The notes under the pieces: generated by a model | The model's input: the letters and a program-made list of their open reading frames with translations, nothing else | The model's database searches: none | Told to the model about the DNA's origin: nothing | Shown: piece by piece, positions 49,909 through 58,387 of the stretch | Numbering within the stretch: position 1 is the stretch's first letter | Layout: the number at the start of each line of letters is the position of its first letter | From: Spirochaetota bacterium | Lineage (GTDB): Bacteria > Spirochaetota > Spirochaetia > JABEVK01 | Length of the DNA stretch: 58,727 bases | Direction: 5' to 3' | NCBI GenBank assembly: GCA_020049045.1 | Contig: JAIFLN010000069.1 | Location: 1-58,727 of the forward strand | Translations under genes and position numbers: made by a program

Positions 49909-50727
49909 ATGAAGCTTCAAGAATTCTTTCAAAACAAGGTTGTGGTGATAACGGGGTCGGCACGGGGAGTCGGACGGGAGGCAGCGCGGCAGGCGCTGGC
50001 GGCAGGCGCCTTCGTGGCCCTCAATGGCAGGGACGCGGCGACTCTCGAGGCAACCCGCCAGAACCTCGGTCAAACCGGTCGGACTTTGGCCGTCGCGGCC
50101 GATGTTTCGATACCCTCAGAAGCCCAGTACCTCATGGCTGCCGTGTTGGCCGCCTGGGGACGAGTCGACGTGCTGATCAACAACGCAGGTCTTTCCATGC
50201 GCGGGGAATTTGCCGACCTGAGCCCGACCACCATCAAGACCATGATCGATGCCAACCTTTTGACGGCGGTTTGGGCCACCCAGGCGGCGCTTCCCGCGTT
50301 ACGGCTGTCCCAGGGACGGGTTCTCTTTGTCTCGAGCCTGGCTGGAGTGAGGGGATTCCCGGGAGTCAGCCTGTACTCAGCGGCAAAAATGGCCCTGACG
50401 GCACTGCAGCAGAGCCTTCGGGCCGAAGAAGGACCACGGGGTGTTACAGCCAGCCTCGTCCATCTGGCCTTCACCGAAAATGACCCGGAAAAGACTGTTT
50501 TGGGGGCCGACGGACGGCCGTTCCAACACCACCGACGCTGGTCGATGACGCAGCAGCGAGCCGCGACAGCCCTCCTGAAGGCCGTTGCAACCGGAAAAGA
50601 GCGAACCGTCCTGACGGCACAGGGGCGTGCCCTGGTTTGGGGACAGTGCTGGTTTCCTGGCTTGCTCGACTGGTTTGTTCGTTCTTCTGGAGGTAAATTG
50701 CATCAGGTGGAGGAGAAGCACCCATGA
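49909..50727 (+). CDS. Short-chain dehydrogenase/reductase
   Basis: A 272-residue NAD(P)-dependent oxidoreductase of the classical SDR family. The cofactor motif TGSARGVG (near 16-23), NNAG (near 91), the Ser in FVSSLAG and the active-site YSAAK are all in place. The C-terminal 60 residues are less typical, with a Trp-rich segment (LVWGQCWFPGLLDWFVRSS) that may touch the membrane. It starts 3 bp after purU and overlaps the deacetylase gene as ATGA. The substrate is unknown. Confidence 0.87.
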   Translation: MKLQEFFQNKVVVITGSARGVGREAARQALAAGAFVALNGRDAATLEATRQNLGQTGRTLAVAADVSIPSEAQYLMAAVLAAWGRVDVLINNAGLSMRGEFADLSPTTIKTMIDANLLTAVWATQAALPALRLSQGRVLFVSSLAGVRGFPGVSLYSAAKMALTALQQSLRAEEGPRGVTASLVHLAFTENDPEKTVLGADGRPFQHHRRWSMTQQRAATALLKAVATGKERTVLTAQGRALVWGQCWFPGLLDWFVRSSGGKLHQVEEKHP

Positions 50728-51746
50728 TTCTGACGGACCCGCGGCTTCATAGTCAGTTCGCCGACTATGGCATCCTCATTCCCATCCGCACCTCAAAAAT
50801 CACCAAGGTTCTCGAACACCTGGAAAACCTGGAATCCCTGAAGGGAAAACCATGGAGGCTCAACGCCATTTCGGAAACCGTGGACCGCGCGGCCCTCGAG
50901 AGAGTCCACGCCCCAAAGTATGTGGATCGCCTGTATGGTAGCGACCTCGAAAACGAAGTTCTGACGGCCTACGAACTGATCGATGCCGACGGCAATCACA
51001 ACCGTTACGCCCCCGAAATGGCCCTCAAACCGCTCTCACAGTTTTTCGACGACAGCGTTCTGCTTCACGTTGCAGGCACCACCCAAACCTGTCGGCTGGC
51101 CCTCGAAAAGGGTTGGGCCTTCTTCACCGGCGGTGGAATGCACCATGGCCATTACGACCGGGGCACCGGTTTCTGCCTCGTCAATGATCTGGTGATCGCG
51201 CTGCGGACTCTGCAAGCCGAGGGCCGGATTCAACAAGCATGGATTGTTGATGTCGATGCCCACAAGGGCGACGGCACGGCCTCCCTCTGCGCTGGAGATG
51301 ACAGCATCCTGACGTTCAGCATCCACATGGCGCAGGGTTGGCCGCTGGACCCAGAAACCACCCGGGAACGGGGCGAAGACAACCCCAGCCAGGTGCCCAG
51401 CGACCTGGATATTGACCAGGAGCCGGGGGAAGATTCGTTCTATCTGGCCAGGCTGGCTGCCGGACTCGAACAGTTGAAGCAAATGGCGATGGCCAAGCAC
51501 GGGCGTCTGCCGGACCTGGTGCTGGTTGTCGACGGCGCCGATCCCTACGAAAAGGACGAACTTCCCTCCACCTCGACCATGCGGCTCACCCTGGCGCAGA
51601 TGCTGGAGCGCGACCTTCTGCTCGACCGCTTCCTCACCAAACAAGCGCTTCCCAGCGCCTGGGTCAACGCCGGGGGTTATGGAGACCATGTCTGGGAAGT
51701 CTATGCCCAGTTTCTGGAGAAGGTTTTACCGGGAAAGCTGCGCTGA
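50724..51746 (+). CDS. Histone deacetylase/AcuC superfamily protein
   Basis: A 340-residue zinc-dependent deacetylase-fold protein. The His pair and tyrosine region is GGGMHHGHYDRGTGFCLVND, the metal site is VDVDAHKGDG, and the third metal Asp is in VDGADPYEKD. These are the ligands and catalytic residues of active enzymes. Bacterial members act on acetylpolyamines, acetyl-lysine proteins or small acetylated amines. Since a polyamine importer is also in the window, acetylpolyamine is a possible substrate, but this is inference. It is third in the purU operon and ends 6 bp from the LuxR gene. Confidence 0.87.
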   Translation: MILTDPRLHSQFADYGILIPIRTSKITKVLEHLENLESLKGKPWRLNAISETVDRAALERVHAPKYVDRLYGSDLENEVLTAYELIDADGNHNRYAPEMALKPLSQFFDDSVLLHVAGTTQTCRLALEKGWAFFTGGGMHHGHYDRGTGFCLVNDLVIALRTLQAEGRIQQAWIVDVDAHKGDGTASLCAGDDSILTFSIHMAQGWPLDPETTRERGEDNPSQVPSDLDIDQEPGEDSFYLARLAAGLEQLKQMAMAKHGRLPDLVLVVDGADPYEKDELPSTSTMRLTLAQMLERDLLLDRFLTKQALPSAWVNAGGYGDHVWEVYAQFLEKVLPGKLR

Positions 51747-51752
51747 GGGCGG

Positions 51753-52829
51753 CTACGGATTCTCCAGCACCAGCCGGGCCAGCCCGACTTTCGAGCGGAT
51801 ACCCAGCTTGCGGTAGATGTTGGAAGTATGCTTTTTGACGGTCTCATCGGAAATATACAGCTCGGCACCAATCTGATACCGGGAATGGCCCGAAAGGATA
51901 CCGGTAGCGACCTGAATCTCCCGCAGGGACAGAGGAAGACTCGCCAGGCGCTGAGCGAACGGTTGGGCTACCTGGCTGGTGCAAAGCACAATGGCCGTCA
52001 GCCGCAGTCCGTCGACCTCCACCTCCTTGAGGACAGCCTTGACCGGAATTTCGCCCTCCTTGGCTAAAAGAGAGGCCGAGACCTCGCCGCCGCTCAGAAA
52101 AGCCGGTTCGCTCTGAGGTGCCACGGAGATAAACTGCCGAACCGGTTTGCCCCGGATTTCCTCGGATTTCCATCCGAGAAGCTCGGCCAGGCTCTGGTTG
52201 AGATCGGCCACCAGGTTGTCTTCGCAGAGCATCACCGCTTCGTAGTTGGTGTTGGAAAGAGCCTTTTGGAATCGAAGCTCGTCCCCGATTCGTTCCCGGT
52301 AAGCCGTCTCGACGCGCCGGTACCGCTGCAGAATCACGTTGTTGATCACCCCGATGATATTGAGGCCCGAGTAGGTCAGCGCCATAACGGTCAGAGCCCC
52401 TTCAGGAAATTCCTTGAAAAGCGCCGCGTACCCCAGCTCCCAGAGGCTGAGAAAAACCCCGACACTGACCTTGGTCCCCAGCCGGGCAGGAATGGCAAAG
52501 TAGAGGAAGGCGACGATAAGAATGCTGGGAAGGAACGAGAACCATTGGCCAGATCCGCGGGTGAGGCTCACGGCGCAGTCGAGAAGGGTCAGGGACCAGG
52601 AAGCCAGGGCAACCCAGAGTTCGTACGACCACCCCCGTCCCTTCCGAAGGATTCTCCCGATGGCAAGCGCCACCAGAAGCACCGTCACCACCCTGAGGCT
52701 CAGGACCACCGCCAGAAGGTTGCCGTCAGCGATGAGCAAAAAATCGTTGGGAATCAGAGCCAGCGTATAGATCAGCGAAAATCCGAAGGCAAAGAGTCCA
52801 TTTCGGACTTCCTGAGGGCTGTAACTCAT
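51753..52829 (-). CDS. Membrane-anchored LuxR-type transcriptional regulator with PAS-like domain
   Basis: A 358-residue one-component regulator. The first 170 residues have about six hydrophobic helices. A PAS-like segment follows (about 190-290, NYEAVMLCEDNLVADLNQSL and AELLGWKSEEIRGKPV). The C-terminal 60 residues are a LuxR/NarL helix-turn-helix: LSLREIQVATGILSGHSRYQ and ISDETVKKHTSNIYRKLGI. Such membrane LuxR proteins may bind DNA while tethered. The target is unknown; it is divergent from the secreted-protein/lipoprotein pair, a natural candidate. Confidence 0.87.
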   Translation of the reverse strand: MSYSPQEVRNGLFAFGFSLIYTLALIPNDFLLIADGNLLAVVLSLRVVTVLLVALAIGRILRKGRGWSYELWVALASWSLTLLDCAVSLTRGSGQWFSFLPSILIVAFLYFAIPARLGTKVSVGVFLSLWELGYAALFKEFPEGALTVMALTYSGLNIIGVINNVILQRYRRVETAYRERIGDELRFQKALSNTNYEAVMLCEDNLVADLNQSLAELLGWKSEEIRGKPVRQFISVAPQSEPAFLSGGEVSASLLAKEGEIPVKAVLKEVEVDGLRLTAIVLCTSQVAQPFAQRLASLPLSLREIQVATGILSGHSRYQIGAELYISDETVKKHTSNIYRKLGIRSKVGLARLVLENP

Positions 52830-52949
52830 TAGAACGAGTATCCCCTGAACCCGCAGGCCTGTCCATGCGCCAGCTTGGTGAAAATACCGACAACGGGTAA
52901 TAGCGGGTCCCCCATGGCTCTCCCTAGAGTGGAAGACGAGGAGCTTCCC

Positions 52950-53507
52950 ATGAAACGATTGTTTCTATCGACCCTGATCGTGGCCGCAGCCGCAGCCTTC
53001 TGCGCCGCCCAGGGTTTACCCCCGATCAAAAGCTTGGACGTCGGACTCAACTCCGGCGCGGTGTTCCATGGCGATCAGGTCGGCCTTTCGGTGCAGCCGG
53101 AGGCCCGGGTCGTGTTCGACCAGACTACAGGCGCCTTCGGGTACGACGCCGGCGCGGGATTGGCGTGGCACTATACCCCAACGGCCGCCCACACCCAGAA
53201 CGCGTTTTTCCTGACCCTGATGGGAGGCACCAGAATCCATCCTTTTGCCGACACCCCGCTGGCACCCCTGGCCGTCCGGGCCAACCTGACCCTGGCCCCA
53301 GGGTACTGGAACGACACCAATTCCGCCGGCACCAACACCGGCGTCTGGGGCGTGCTGCTGAAGCCCGCTGTGGGCCTTCAGTACCCCTGGCAGTCCTTCT
53401 TGTTTGACCTGTCACTCGGGTATCAGCTGCTGCCCACTACAGCCGCCTTCGCCACCTCGGCCACCCTCGACCTGGGTGTCCATTACCAGCTTTCGGGAGG
53501 AGAATAA
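52950..53507 (+). CDS. Small secreted protein, possible outer-membrane beta-barrel
   Basis: A 185-residue protein with a signal peptide ending AAAAAFCAAQG (about residue 21). The mature part consists of alternating strands with many aromatic and Gly residues (GAFGYDAGAGLAWHY, LFDLSLGYQLLP, ATLDLGVHYQL), resembling a short beta-barrel. AGGAG precedes the ATG by 7 bp. It is 3 bp upstream of a large lipoprotein gene, so the two probably form a surface pair. No specific family was recognised. Confidence 0.65.
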   Translation: MKRLFLSTLIVAAAAAFCAAQGLPPIKSLDVGLNSGAVFHGDQVGLSVQPEARVVFDQTTGAFGYDAGAGLAWHYTPTAAHTQNAFFLTLMGGTRIHPFADTPLAPLAVRANLTLAPGYWNDTNSAGTNTGVWGVLLKPAVGLQYPWQSFLFDLSLGYQLLPTTAAFATSATLDLGVHYQLSGGE

Positions 53508-53510
53508 TCC

Positions 53511-55463
53511 ATGAAAACAGCCAAAATGCTCCTGCTCGCCTCACTTCTGCTGAGCCTGGGGTCGTGTACCAACTTTGTGACCATGGGTGACAAGATCAAC
53601 CCCCTTAAAGTCCTGACCGCCGCCGAGGCAGTGGCGGCGGACCTGGCTGCCTTGTCCCCGGCGGGCTTCGAGCTGAGGGGTGCTGACACCTCGTCCACCG
53701 TCTCCCAAGACTTCAAACTCCCCACTGCGGGTTCCAACGCCAGCACCATCACCTGGACCTCTGCCCCGGCAGGAATCTTCGCCATTGCTTCCGGCCGCGT
53801 GTCCGTGACCCTGCCGGCGACGGCGACGACGGTCACCCTGACGGCCACCGTTACCGTCGGGGGCGTCTCACAAACCAAGGAAATTCAGGTCACTGTGAAT
53901 GCCAAGGCGGCGGACGGAGCCCCTGCCGTGGCGGCCGACAAGCTGACCCTCAGCGACAAGGTTCTGGTGCTCAGCGGCACCGACACCGCTGCCTCGGTGC
54001 TCGGGAACTTCACCCTCCCCGTCAAAGGCCCCAACGGCAGCACCTACAGCTGGTCGGCCTCTCCCGCCGGCGTTCTGTCCTTCACCGGAGGAACCGTCAC
54101 GGTGACCAATCCCACGGCCGACACCCCCGTCACCCTGACCGTCACGGTCACCAGCGGGGGCGTTTCCGACACCAAGACCATCGCCATCACCGTGAAACCA
54201 CTCAGCATCGCTGCGGCCACCACCATCGTCAACGCCGACAAAGACGCCACCACCGTGGCGAGCCTTACCCTGGCAACGGCAGACACCTCAGCCGCCATCA
54301 CCCAGAACTTCACCGTTCCCACCACAGGAACCAACGGCAGCGCCGTTACCTGGGCCGCCTCCCCTGCGGGAATTGTGACCTTCAGCGGCGGTACCGCATC
54401 GGTTACCGCAGCGACGAGCGACACCGAAGTGACCCTCACCGCCACCTTCACCAAGGGCGGCGTCAGCGTGACCAAGACCATCACCATCACGGTGAAGGCC
54501 TCAACAGGATGGCTGGTCTCGACGTTTGCAGGCAAGGTTGGTGTGGCAGGGTATCTCGACGGAACCGGTACGGCAGCCCAGTTCAATCAGGCTCTCGGCC
54601 TCACAAACGATGGAACCTACCTCTATCTTGCCGACACAAACAACGCCCGCATCCGAAAGATCGAGATCGCTACGGGTGTGATGACGACCCTGGCGCTAGA
54701 CACGGCCGACTTGAACCTTCGGGGCCTCTCGATTTCCGGCGATTATCTCTACGCCATTTCGTACGGCATTCCCCCCAGTCGAATTGTTAAAATCCACAAG
54801 ACGACCGGCGTGGTGACGGCCCTGGCAGGGACAACCGTTCACGGGTTTGTCGACGGAGCGGGAACCACGGCCCAATTTGACCACCCAGCTTCCACCGCCA
54901 CCGATGGAACCAATGTCTATGTTTCGGATCAACTCGGCTACCGCATCCGGCAGATTGTGATTGCCACGGGCGTGGTGACGACGCTGGCGGGCTCGGGGGT
55001 CGCCGGCTCGGTCGATGGAACGGGAACCGCCGCCCAGTTCAAAGACCCATTGGGTATCGCCACCGATGGAACCAACCTTTACGTCACAGAGGTTTATACA
55101 GGAACGCTTCGAAAAATTGTGATCGCGACAGGCGTGGTCACCACCCTGGCCGGCATCAAGGATAATCTGGCCTTGACCGACGGTATCGGCACGGCAGCCA
55201 GGTTCAAACTTCCCGTCGAACTCGCGATATCGCAAGACCATTCGTTTCTGTACCTTACCGACGATCACAGCGTGCGGAGGATAACGCTGGCGACCAGCCA
55301 AGTCACCACGTTGGCCGGTGGACTGAAAGCTACCAACGCTGGCTCCACCGATGGCCGGGGCAGCCTGGCCTTCTTCAAGGATCCGCGCAACCTCACCCTG
55401 GTGGGGACGACCGCGTACGTCGTCGACGTCGCCAACTACACCATCCGCAAGCTGGTACCGTAA
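53511..55463 (+). CDS. Lipoprotein with three Ig-like repeats and NHL-type propeller
   Basis: A 650-residue lipoprotein with lipobox LGSC near residue 19. Residues about 40-330 contain three Ig-like repeats of the atrophied bacterial Ig type, each with a (S/T)-x-ITW or VTW core (STITWTSAPAGIF, STYSWSASPAGVL, SAVTWAASPAGIV) and ending in TVTV. About five NHL repeats follow (for example GLTNDGTYLYLADTNNARI, ATGVVTTLAG and GTGTAAQF), predicted to form a beta-propeller. The repeats are also visible at DNA level. Likely a surface or periplasmic binding protein; no enzymatic residues were recognised. Confidence 0.78.
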   Translation: MKTAKMLLLASLLLSLGSCTNFVTMGDKINPLKVLTAAEAVAADLAALSPAGFELRGADTSSTVSQDFKLPTAGSNASTITWTSAPAGIFAIASGRVSVTLPATATTVTLTATVTVGGVSQTKEIQVTVNAKAADGAPAVAADKLTLSDKVLVLSGTDTAASVLGNFTLPVKGPNGSTYSWSASPAGVLSFTGGTVTVTNPTADTPVTLTVTVTSGGVSDTKTIAITVKPLSIAAATTIVNADKDATTVASLTLATADTSAAITQNFTVPTTGTNGSAVTWAASPAGIVTFSGGTASVTAATSDTEVTLTATFTKGGVSVTKTITITVKASTGWLVSTFAGKVGVAGYLDGTGTAAQFNQALGLTNDGTYLYLADTNNARIRKIEIATGVMTTLALDTADLNLRGLSISGDYLYAISYGIPPSRIVKIHKTTGVVTALAGTTVHGFVDGAGTTAQFDHPASTATDGTNVYVSDQLGYRIRQIVIATGVVTTLAGSGVAGSVDGTGTAAQFKDPLGIATDGTNLYVTEVYTGTLRKIVIATGVVTTLAGIKDNLALTDGIGTAARFKLPVELAISQDHSFLYLTDDHSVRRITLATSQVTTLAGGLKATNAGSTDGRGSLAFFKDPRNLTLVGTTAYVVDVANYTIRKLVP

Positions 55464-55484
55464 GCAACCCGGTCCCCAGAAATG

Positions 55485-55516
55485 AAAAACCGCACCTTTC
55501 GGGGAGCGGTTTTTTT
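55485..55516 (+). terminator. Rho-independent terminator of the lipoprotein gene
   Basis: AAAACCGC and GCGGTTTT form a stem around a 12-nt loop, followed by a T-tract of seven. It begins 22 bp after the stop. It is the only clear terminator found at a convergent junction in this window. Confidence 0.75.
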
Positions 55517-55541
55517 GGCCCAGCGGCTCAAGACTCGGGTT

Positions 55542-56969
55542 CTAGAGTTTTTCGAGCAGCATCGAGCACTTGCCCGAAGGAATGGGCAGGGTCTTTTTCT
55601 TCTTGTTGAGAATATCGATGGTGAAGTAGTACAACTTTTCGGACTCCAGCCGGATTTCCCAGCCGCGGCCCGACTTGCTCGACAAGATGGTGATGAAGTT
55701 TCGTTTGAGCGACAGGTTTTCAATGCCCATCAATTCGAGGATGGGCACCTTCCAGTCCACGGTCTTGCGGGGCAGACTGATATACAGCCCCACCACATTT
55801 TCAATCATCAGGGCGATGGAACTGAGGCCTGCCTGGTGCAGGTAGTTGGGACGGTTGAAGTCTTCACGGCCCTCCCAGGTGGCGGCACCATCCTGCATCG
55901 GCAGGTAGGCCTCCCACAGCGAGCCCTTTTCCTTGGCGTCGGGGTGCAGGGTGTCGAGAACATAGTAAATGTGCTTGATGGCGGCTTCGCGGGCCAACTC
56001 GTACTTTCCGAACTTTTCCAGCCCCTTGATCACCATAAAGGTGAGGGAAGGAAACACCGAGCCACAAAAGCCGTTGCCCTTCTTGCTGAAAGAAGGATCA
56101 CTGGCCGAAAGGCTGGGGAAGGGGTTGGGGGTGCCGAATTCCTTCTCGTCCTTGAGGGCTGCAATCAAACGCTCGGCTCGGTCCTCGTGCGGAATCTCGG
56201 CCAGCAAGGTCCAGTAGGCACCCAAATGCCGGACTTTCAGTTGCTTTCCGTCGGCGTCGAGGTCGTAGAAAAACCCGGTTTCCTCGTCCCACATTTGGCT
56301 GTTGATACGGGTCTTGAGCGAATAGTAGGCGCGCTTGTACCGGAAGGCCAAATCTTTGTCGTTGAGAATGTCACCCAGGGCCGACAGGTAGAGGGCATTC
56401 ATCGCCTGCTGGGCGTTGAAGTCCACGGTGTACTTGGCCGTCTCCCGGGGAAGGTTCTCCATAAGAGTGGCAGCGAGGGGGACGGCGTACAGGCCGTTCT
56501 CCTGCTTGTAGTTGGTCTCGAGCCAGGTGAAATGCTTTTCTAGAAAGGGGATCACTTCTTTGATGCGGCGCTTGGCCCCGAGCTTGTGATAGATGTTGAA
56601 CTCGACCCAGGCAAACAGCGGCGGATGGATGCCGTCGGGGTTTTCGGAGGAGAACACAGGCTCGCCGGTCTCAATGTCATACTCGCCGCGGATGGCTCCG
56701 TTTTCTTCCTGCTTCTGATAAAAATTATCCAGGAGGGTCAGAGGTGAGTAGATTCCATTGCTGTAGACAAGGAAGAACGATGCCATGCAGGCATCGAACT
56801 GGTGGATTGTCGTACTAGACATGTGGTGGAAAAACGGCTTTTGGAAATCGCTCGTCGCTCCGCCTTTAACCCAGGAATCACGGATCCAGGCCCAACTCTT
56901 GTCATAGATATCAACAAAATCCTGGTCATAATAATGGACACTTGGAGGTTCTTTCTTAACAACGTTCAA
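55542..56969 (-). CDS. (alpha/alpha)6-barrel glycoside hydrolase, GH63/mannosylglycerate-hydrolase-like
   Basis: A 475-residue cytoplasmic protein with no signal peptide. The mostly helical sequence resembles the six-hairpin glycosidases of the trehalase/GH63 group: HQFDACMASFFLVYSNG, GIHPPLFAWVEFNIY, QNGLYAV-type segments, ETGFFYDLDADGKQ and CGSVFPSLTFMVIKGL. A C-terminal beta extension follows the barrel. Small bacterial members hydrolyse mannosylglycerate, glucosylglycerate or related alpha-glycosides; the exact substrate is not readable. The start is TTG at 56969 with GAGGG about 10 bp upstream. It is divergent from the nitrilase. Confidence 0.75.
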   Translation of the reverse strand: MNVVKKEPPSVHYYDQDFVDIYDKSWAWIRDSWVKGGATSDFQKPFFHHMSSTTIHQFDACMASFFLVYSNGIYSPLTLLDNFYQKQEENGAIRGEYDIETGEPVFSSENPDGIHPPLFAWVEFNIYHKLGAKRRIKEVIPFLEKHFTWLETNYKQENGLYAVPLAATLMENLPRETAKYTVDFNAQQAMNALYLSALGDILNDKDLAFRYKRAYYSLKTRINSQMWDEETGFFYDLDADGKQLKVRHLGAYWTLLAEIPHEDRAERLIAALKDEKEFGTPNPFPSLSASDPSFSKKGNGFCGSVFPSLTFMVIKGLEKFGKYELAREAAIKHIYYVLDTLHPDAKEKGSLWEAYLPMQDGAATWEGREDFNRPNYLHQAGLSSIALMIENVVGLYISLPRKTVDWKVPILELMGIENLSLKRNFITILSSKSGRGWEIRLESEKLYYFTIDILNKKKKTLPIPSGKCSMLLEKL

Positions 56970-57051
56970 ACTCTACACCCTCGAACAAGGTTTCATCCTA
57001 GCATATCATGGCTGGAAATAAAAGGGAAAGTTTTCGAAAGGCGGTACGAAA

Positions 57052-57804
57052 GTGTCCTTAAAAGCAGGAGTTGTCCAGTTTAGTCCTTCGTACGGCAGGG
57101 TTGTGGATAACTTGGACCGTCTGGAAGGCTTGGTCAGGCAGGGAGTGGCACAGGGAGCGGACCTGCTGGTTCTTCCCGAAATGGCCTGGACGGGCTACCT
57201 TTGGCCCGATGCTAAAACCCTGGCGCCCTTGGCAGAACAGGCGGGACGGGGCACGGGGCAGGACAGGCTGGCCGAGTGGTCCCGGCGGTGGGACGTCTCC
57301 CTGGCCTTCGGGTTTCCCGAGTCGGCACCGACGGGTCTGTTCAACAGCCAAGGCCTGGTGACCCCCGATGGAAAAGCTCACCCGGTTTACCGGAAGACCC
57401 ATCTGTTTGAAGCGGATGAGTGGTGGACAACCCCCGGAGAAACCGGCTATCTGCAGTGGGACACCCCCTGGGGTTTGGTGGGCAGCGGCCTTTGCATGGA
57501 CCTCAACTACCCCGATCTGGCCGACTTTCATGGACGAAACCAGACCGGCCTTCTTGCGTTCTCCACCAACTGGCTCGATCAGGATTTTGATGTGATCTCC
57601 TATTGGGAGGAACGGCTGGGCGGGTCGGACGAACAGGGGTTTACAGGCTGGGCGTTGTTTGCCAACCGGGGAGGAGAGGAGTTCGGTGTGAAATACCGGG
57701 GGCAGTCCTCGATCTTTTTCAACAGACGTTGCGTGGCCACCTTGCCGGGCAAGGACAACGGCGTTCTGGTGGTGGAAACCGGACTGCCGAACCTTACAGC
57801 TTAA
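57052..57804 (+). CDS. Carbon-nitrogen hydrolase (nitrilase superfamily)
   Basis: A 250-residue hydrolase with the nitrilase catalytic triad: Glu in LVLPEMAWTGY (near 44), Lys in VYRKTHLFEADE (near 116) and Cys in GSGLCMDLNYPD (near 149). The family includes omega-amidases, N-carbamoylputrescine amidases and nitrilases. The short length favours an omega-amidase-like or small-amide role, but the substrate is not identifiable. The start is GTG at 57052 behind AAAGG. The 3' end overlaps the convergent acetyltransferase by 11 bp. Confidence 0.85.
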   Translation: MSLKAGVVQFSPSYGRVVDNLDRLEGLVRQGVAQGADLLVLPEMAWTGYLWPDAKTLAPLAEQAGRGTGQDRLAEWSRRWDVSLAFGFPESAPTGLFNSQGLVTPDGKAHPVYRKTHLFEADEWWTTPGETGYLQWDTPWGLVGSGLCMDLNYPDLADFHGRNQTGLLAFSTNWLDQDFDVISYWEERLGGSDEQGFTGWALFANRGGEEFGVKYRGQSSIFFNRRCVATLPGKDNGVLVVETGLPNLTA

Positions 57805-58387
57805 GGCCGAGGAATAACACCCCTGGAGCCTTGCGGATTTCCTGAAAGCCCTGCTTGGCGTAGAAGGCCTGGGCCTTGGTGTTTTCCAAACCTACCCCTA
57901 AATGAAACCCGGGGACGCCCTCGGAGCGCAGCTGATCGAGAAAGGCACCGATAAGCTTGGTTCCCAGGCCTTGTCCCTGGGCGCGGGGCAGAAAGTCGAT
58001 GTGCAGATGCGCCGGGTACCCGTCGACAAAATCGGGAACGCCGGCCGCATCGTGGATGGTGTTGCGAATCCAGGTTTCGGTTGCCGAGCGGGCTGGATTC
58101 TCCGTTTGAGGGTAGAGCGACCGGACGGTCGGCAGCCAGTGGGAGTTCATCCAGCCGGCAAAAGCCCGGCTGTCGGGGGTGGCGACCAGATACCCTGCCA
58201 CGCCCTGCTCATCGACGGCGGTCCAACACCAGTGCGGGTCACGAACCACGTAGGGGGCCGCAAAATAGTACCCCAGCAGCAGACGGTCCGAAACCACCTC
58301 GGAGGCATCCAGCCCGTTGTGGCCGGTGCGGTGACAGACCTCAAACAAAAAAGGCAGATCGGCAGGGTGACCGTGACGGAGAATCAT
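57794..58387 (-). CDS. GNAT family acetyltransferase
   Basis: A 197-residue acetyltransferase. The acetyl-CoA-binding loop is LPRAQGQGLGTKLIGAFLDQL near the C-terminal half, preceded by the strand AHLHIDFL and followed by GVGLENTKAQAFYAKQGFQ. Some bacterial members of this shape resemble the acetyltransferase-like domain of O-GlcNAcases, but the substrate is unknown. AGGAG precedes the ATG, which overlaps the asparaginase stop (ATGA). Confidence 0.85.
   Translation of the reverse strand: MILRHGHPADLPFLFEVCHRTGHNGLDASEVVSDRLLLGYYFAAPYVVRDPHWCWTAVDEQGVAGYLVATPDSRAFAGWMNSHWLPTVRSLYPQTENPARSATETWIRNTIHDAAGVPDFVDGYPAHLHIDFLPRAQGQGLGTKLIGAFLDQLRSEGVPGFHLGVGLENTKAQAFYAKQGFQEIRKAPGVLFLGLKL

Noticed and set aside
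52875-52903. TTGGTG-N17-TAATAG before the small secreted protein gene as a promoter
   Set aside because: Only half of the consensus bases match at each hexamer; spacing alone is not enough.
57104-57113. A TGTGGATAAC DnaA-box-like sequence
   Set aside because: It lies in the nitrilase coding sequence, single and without neighbours, so it is taken as chance.
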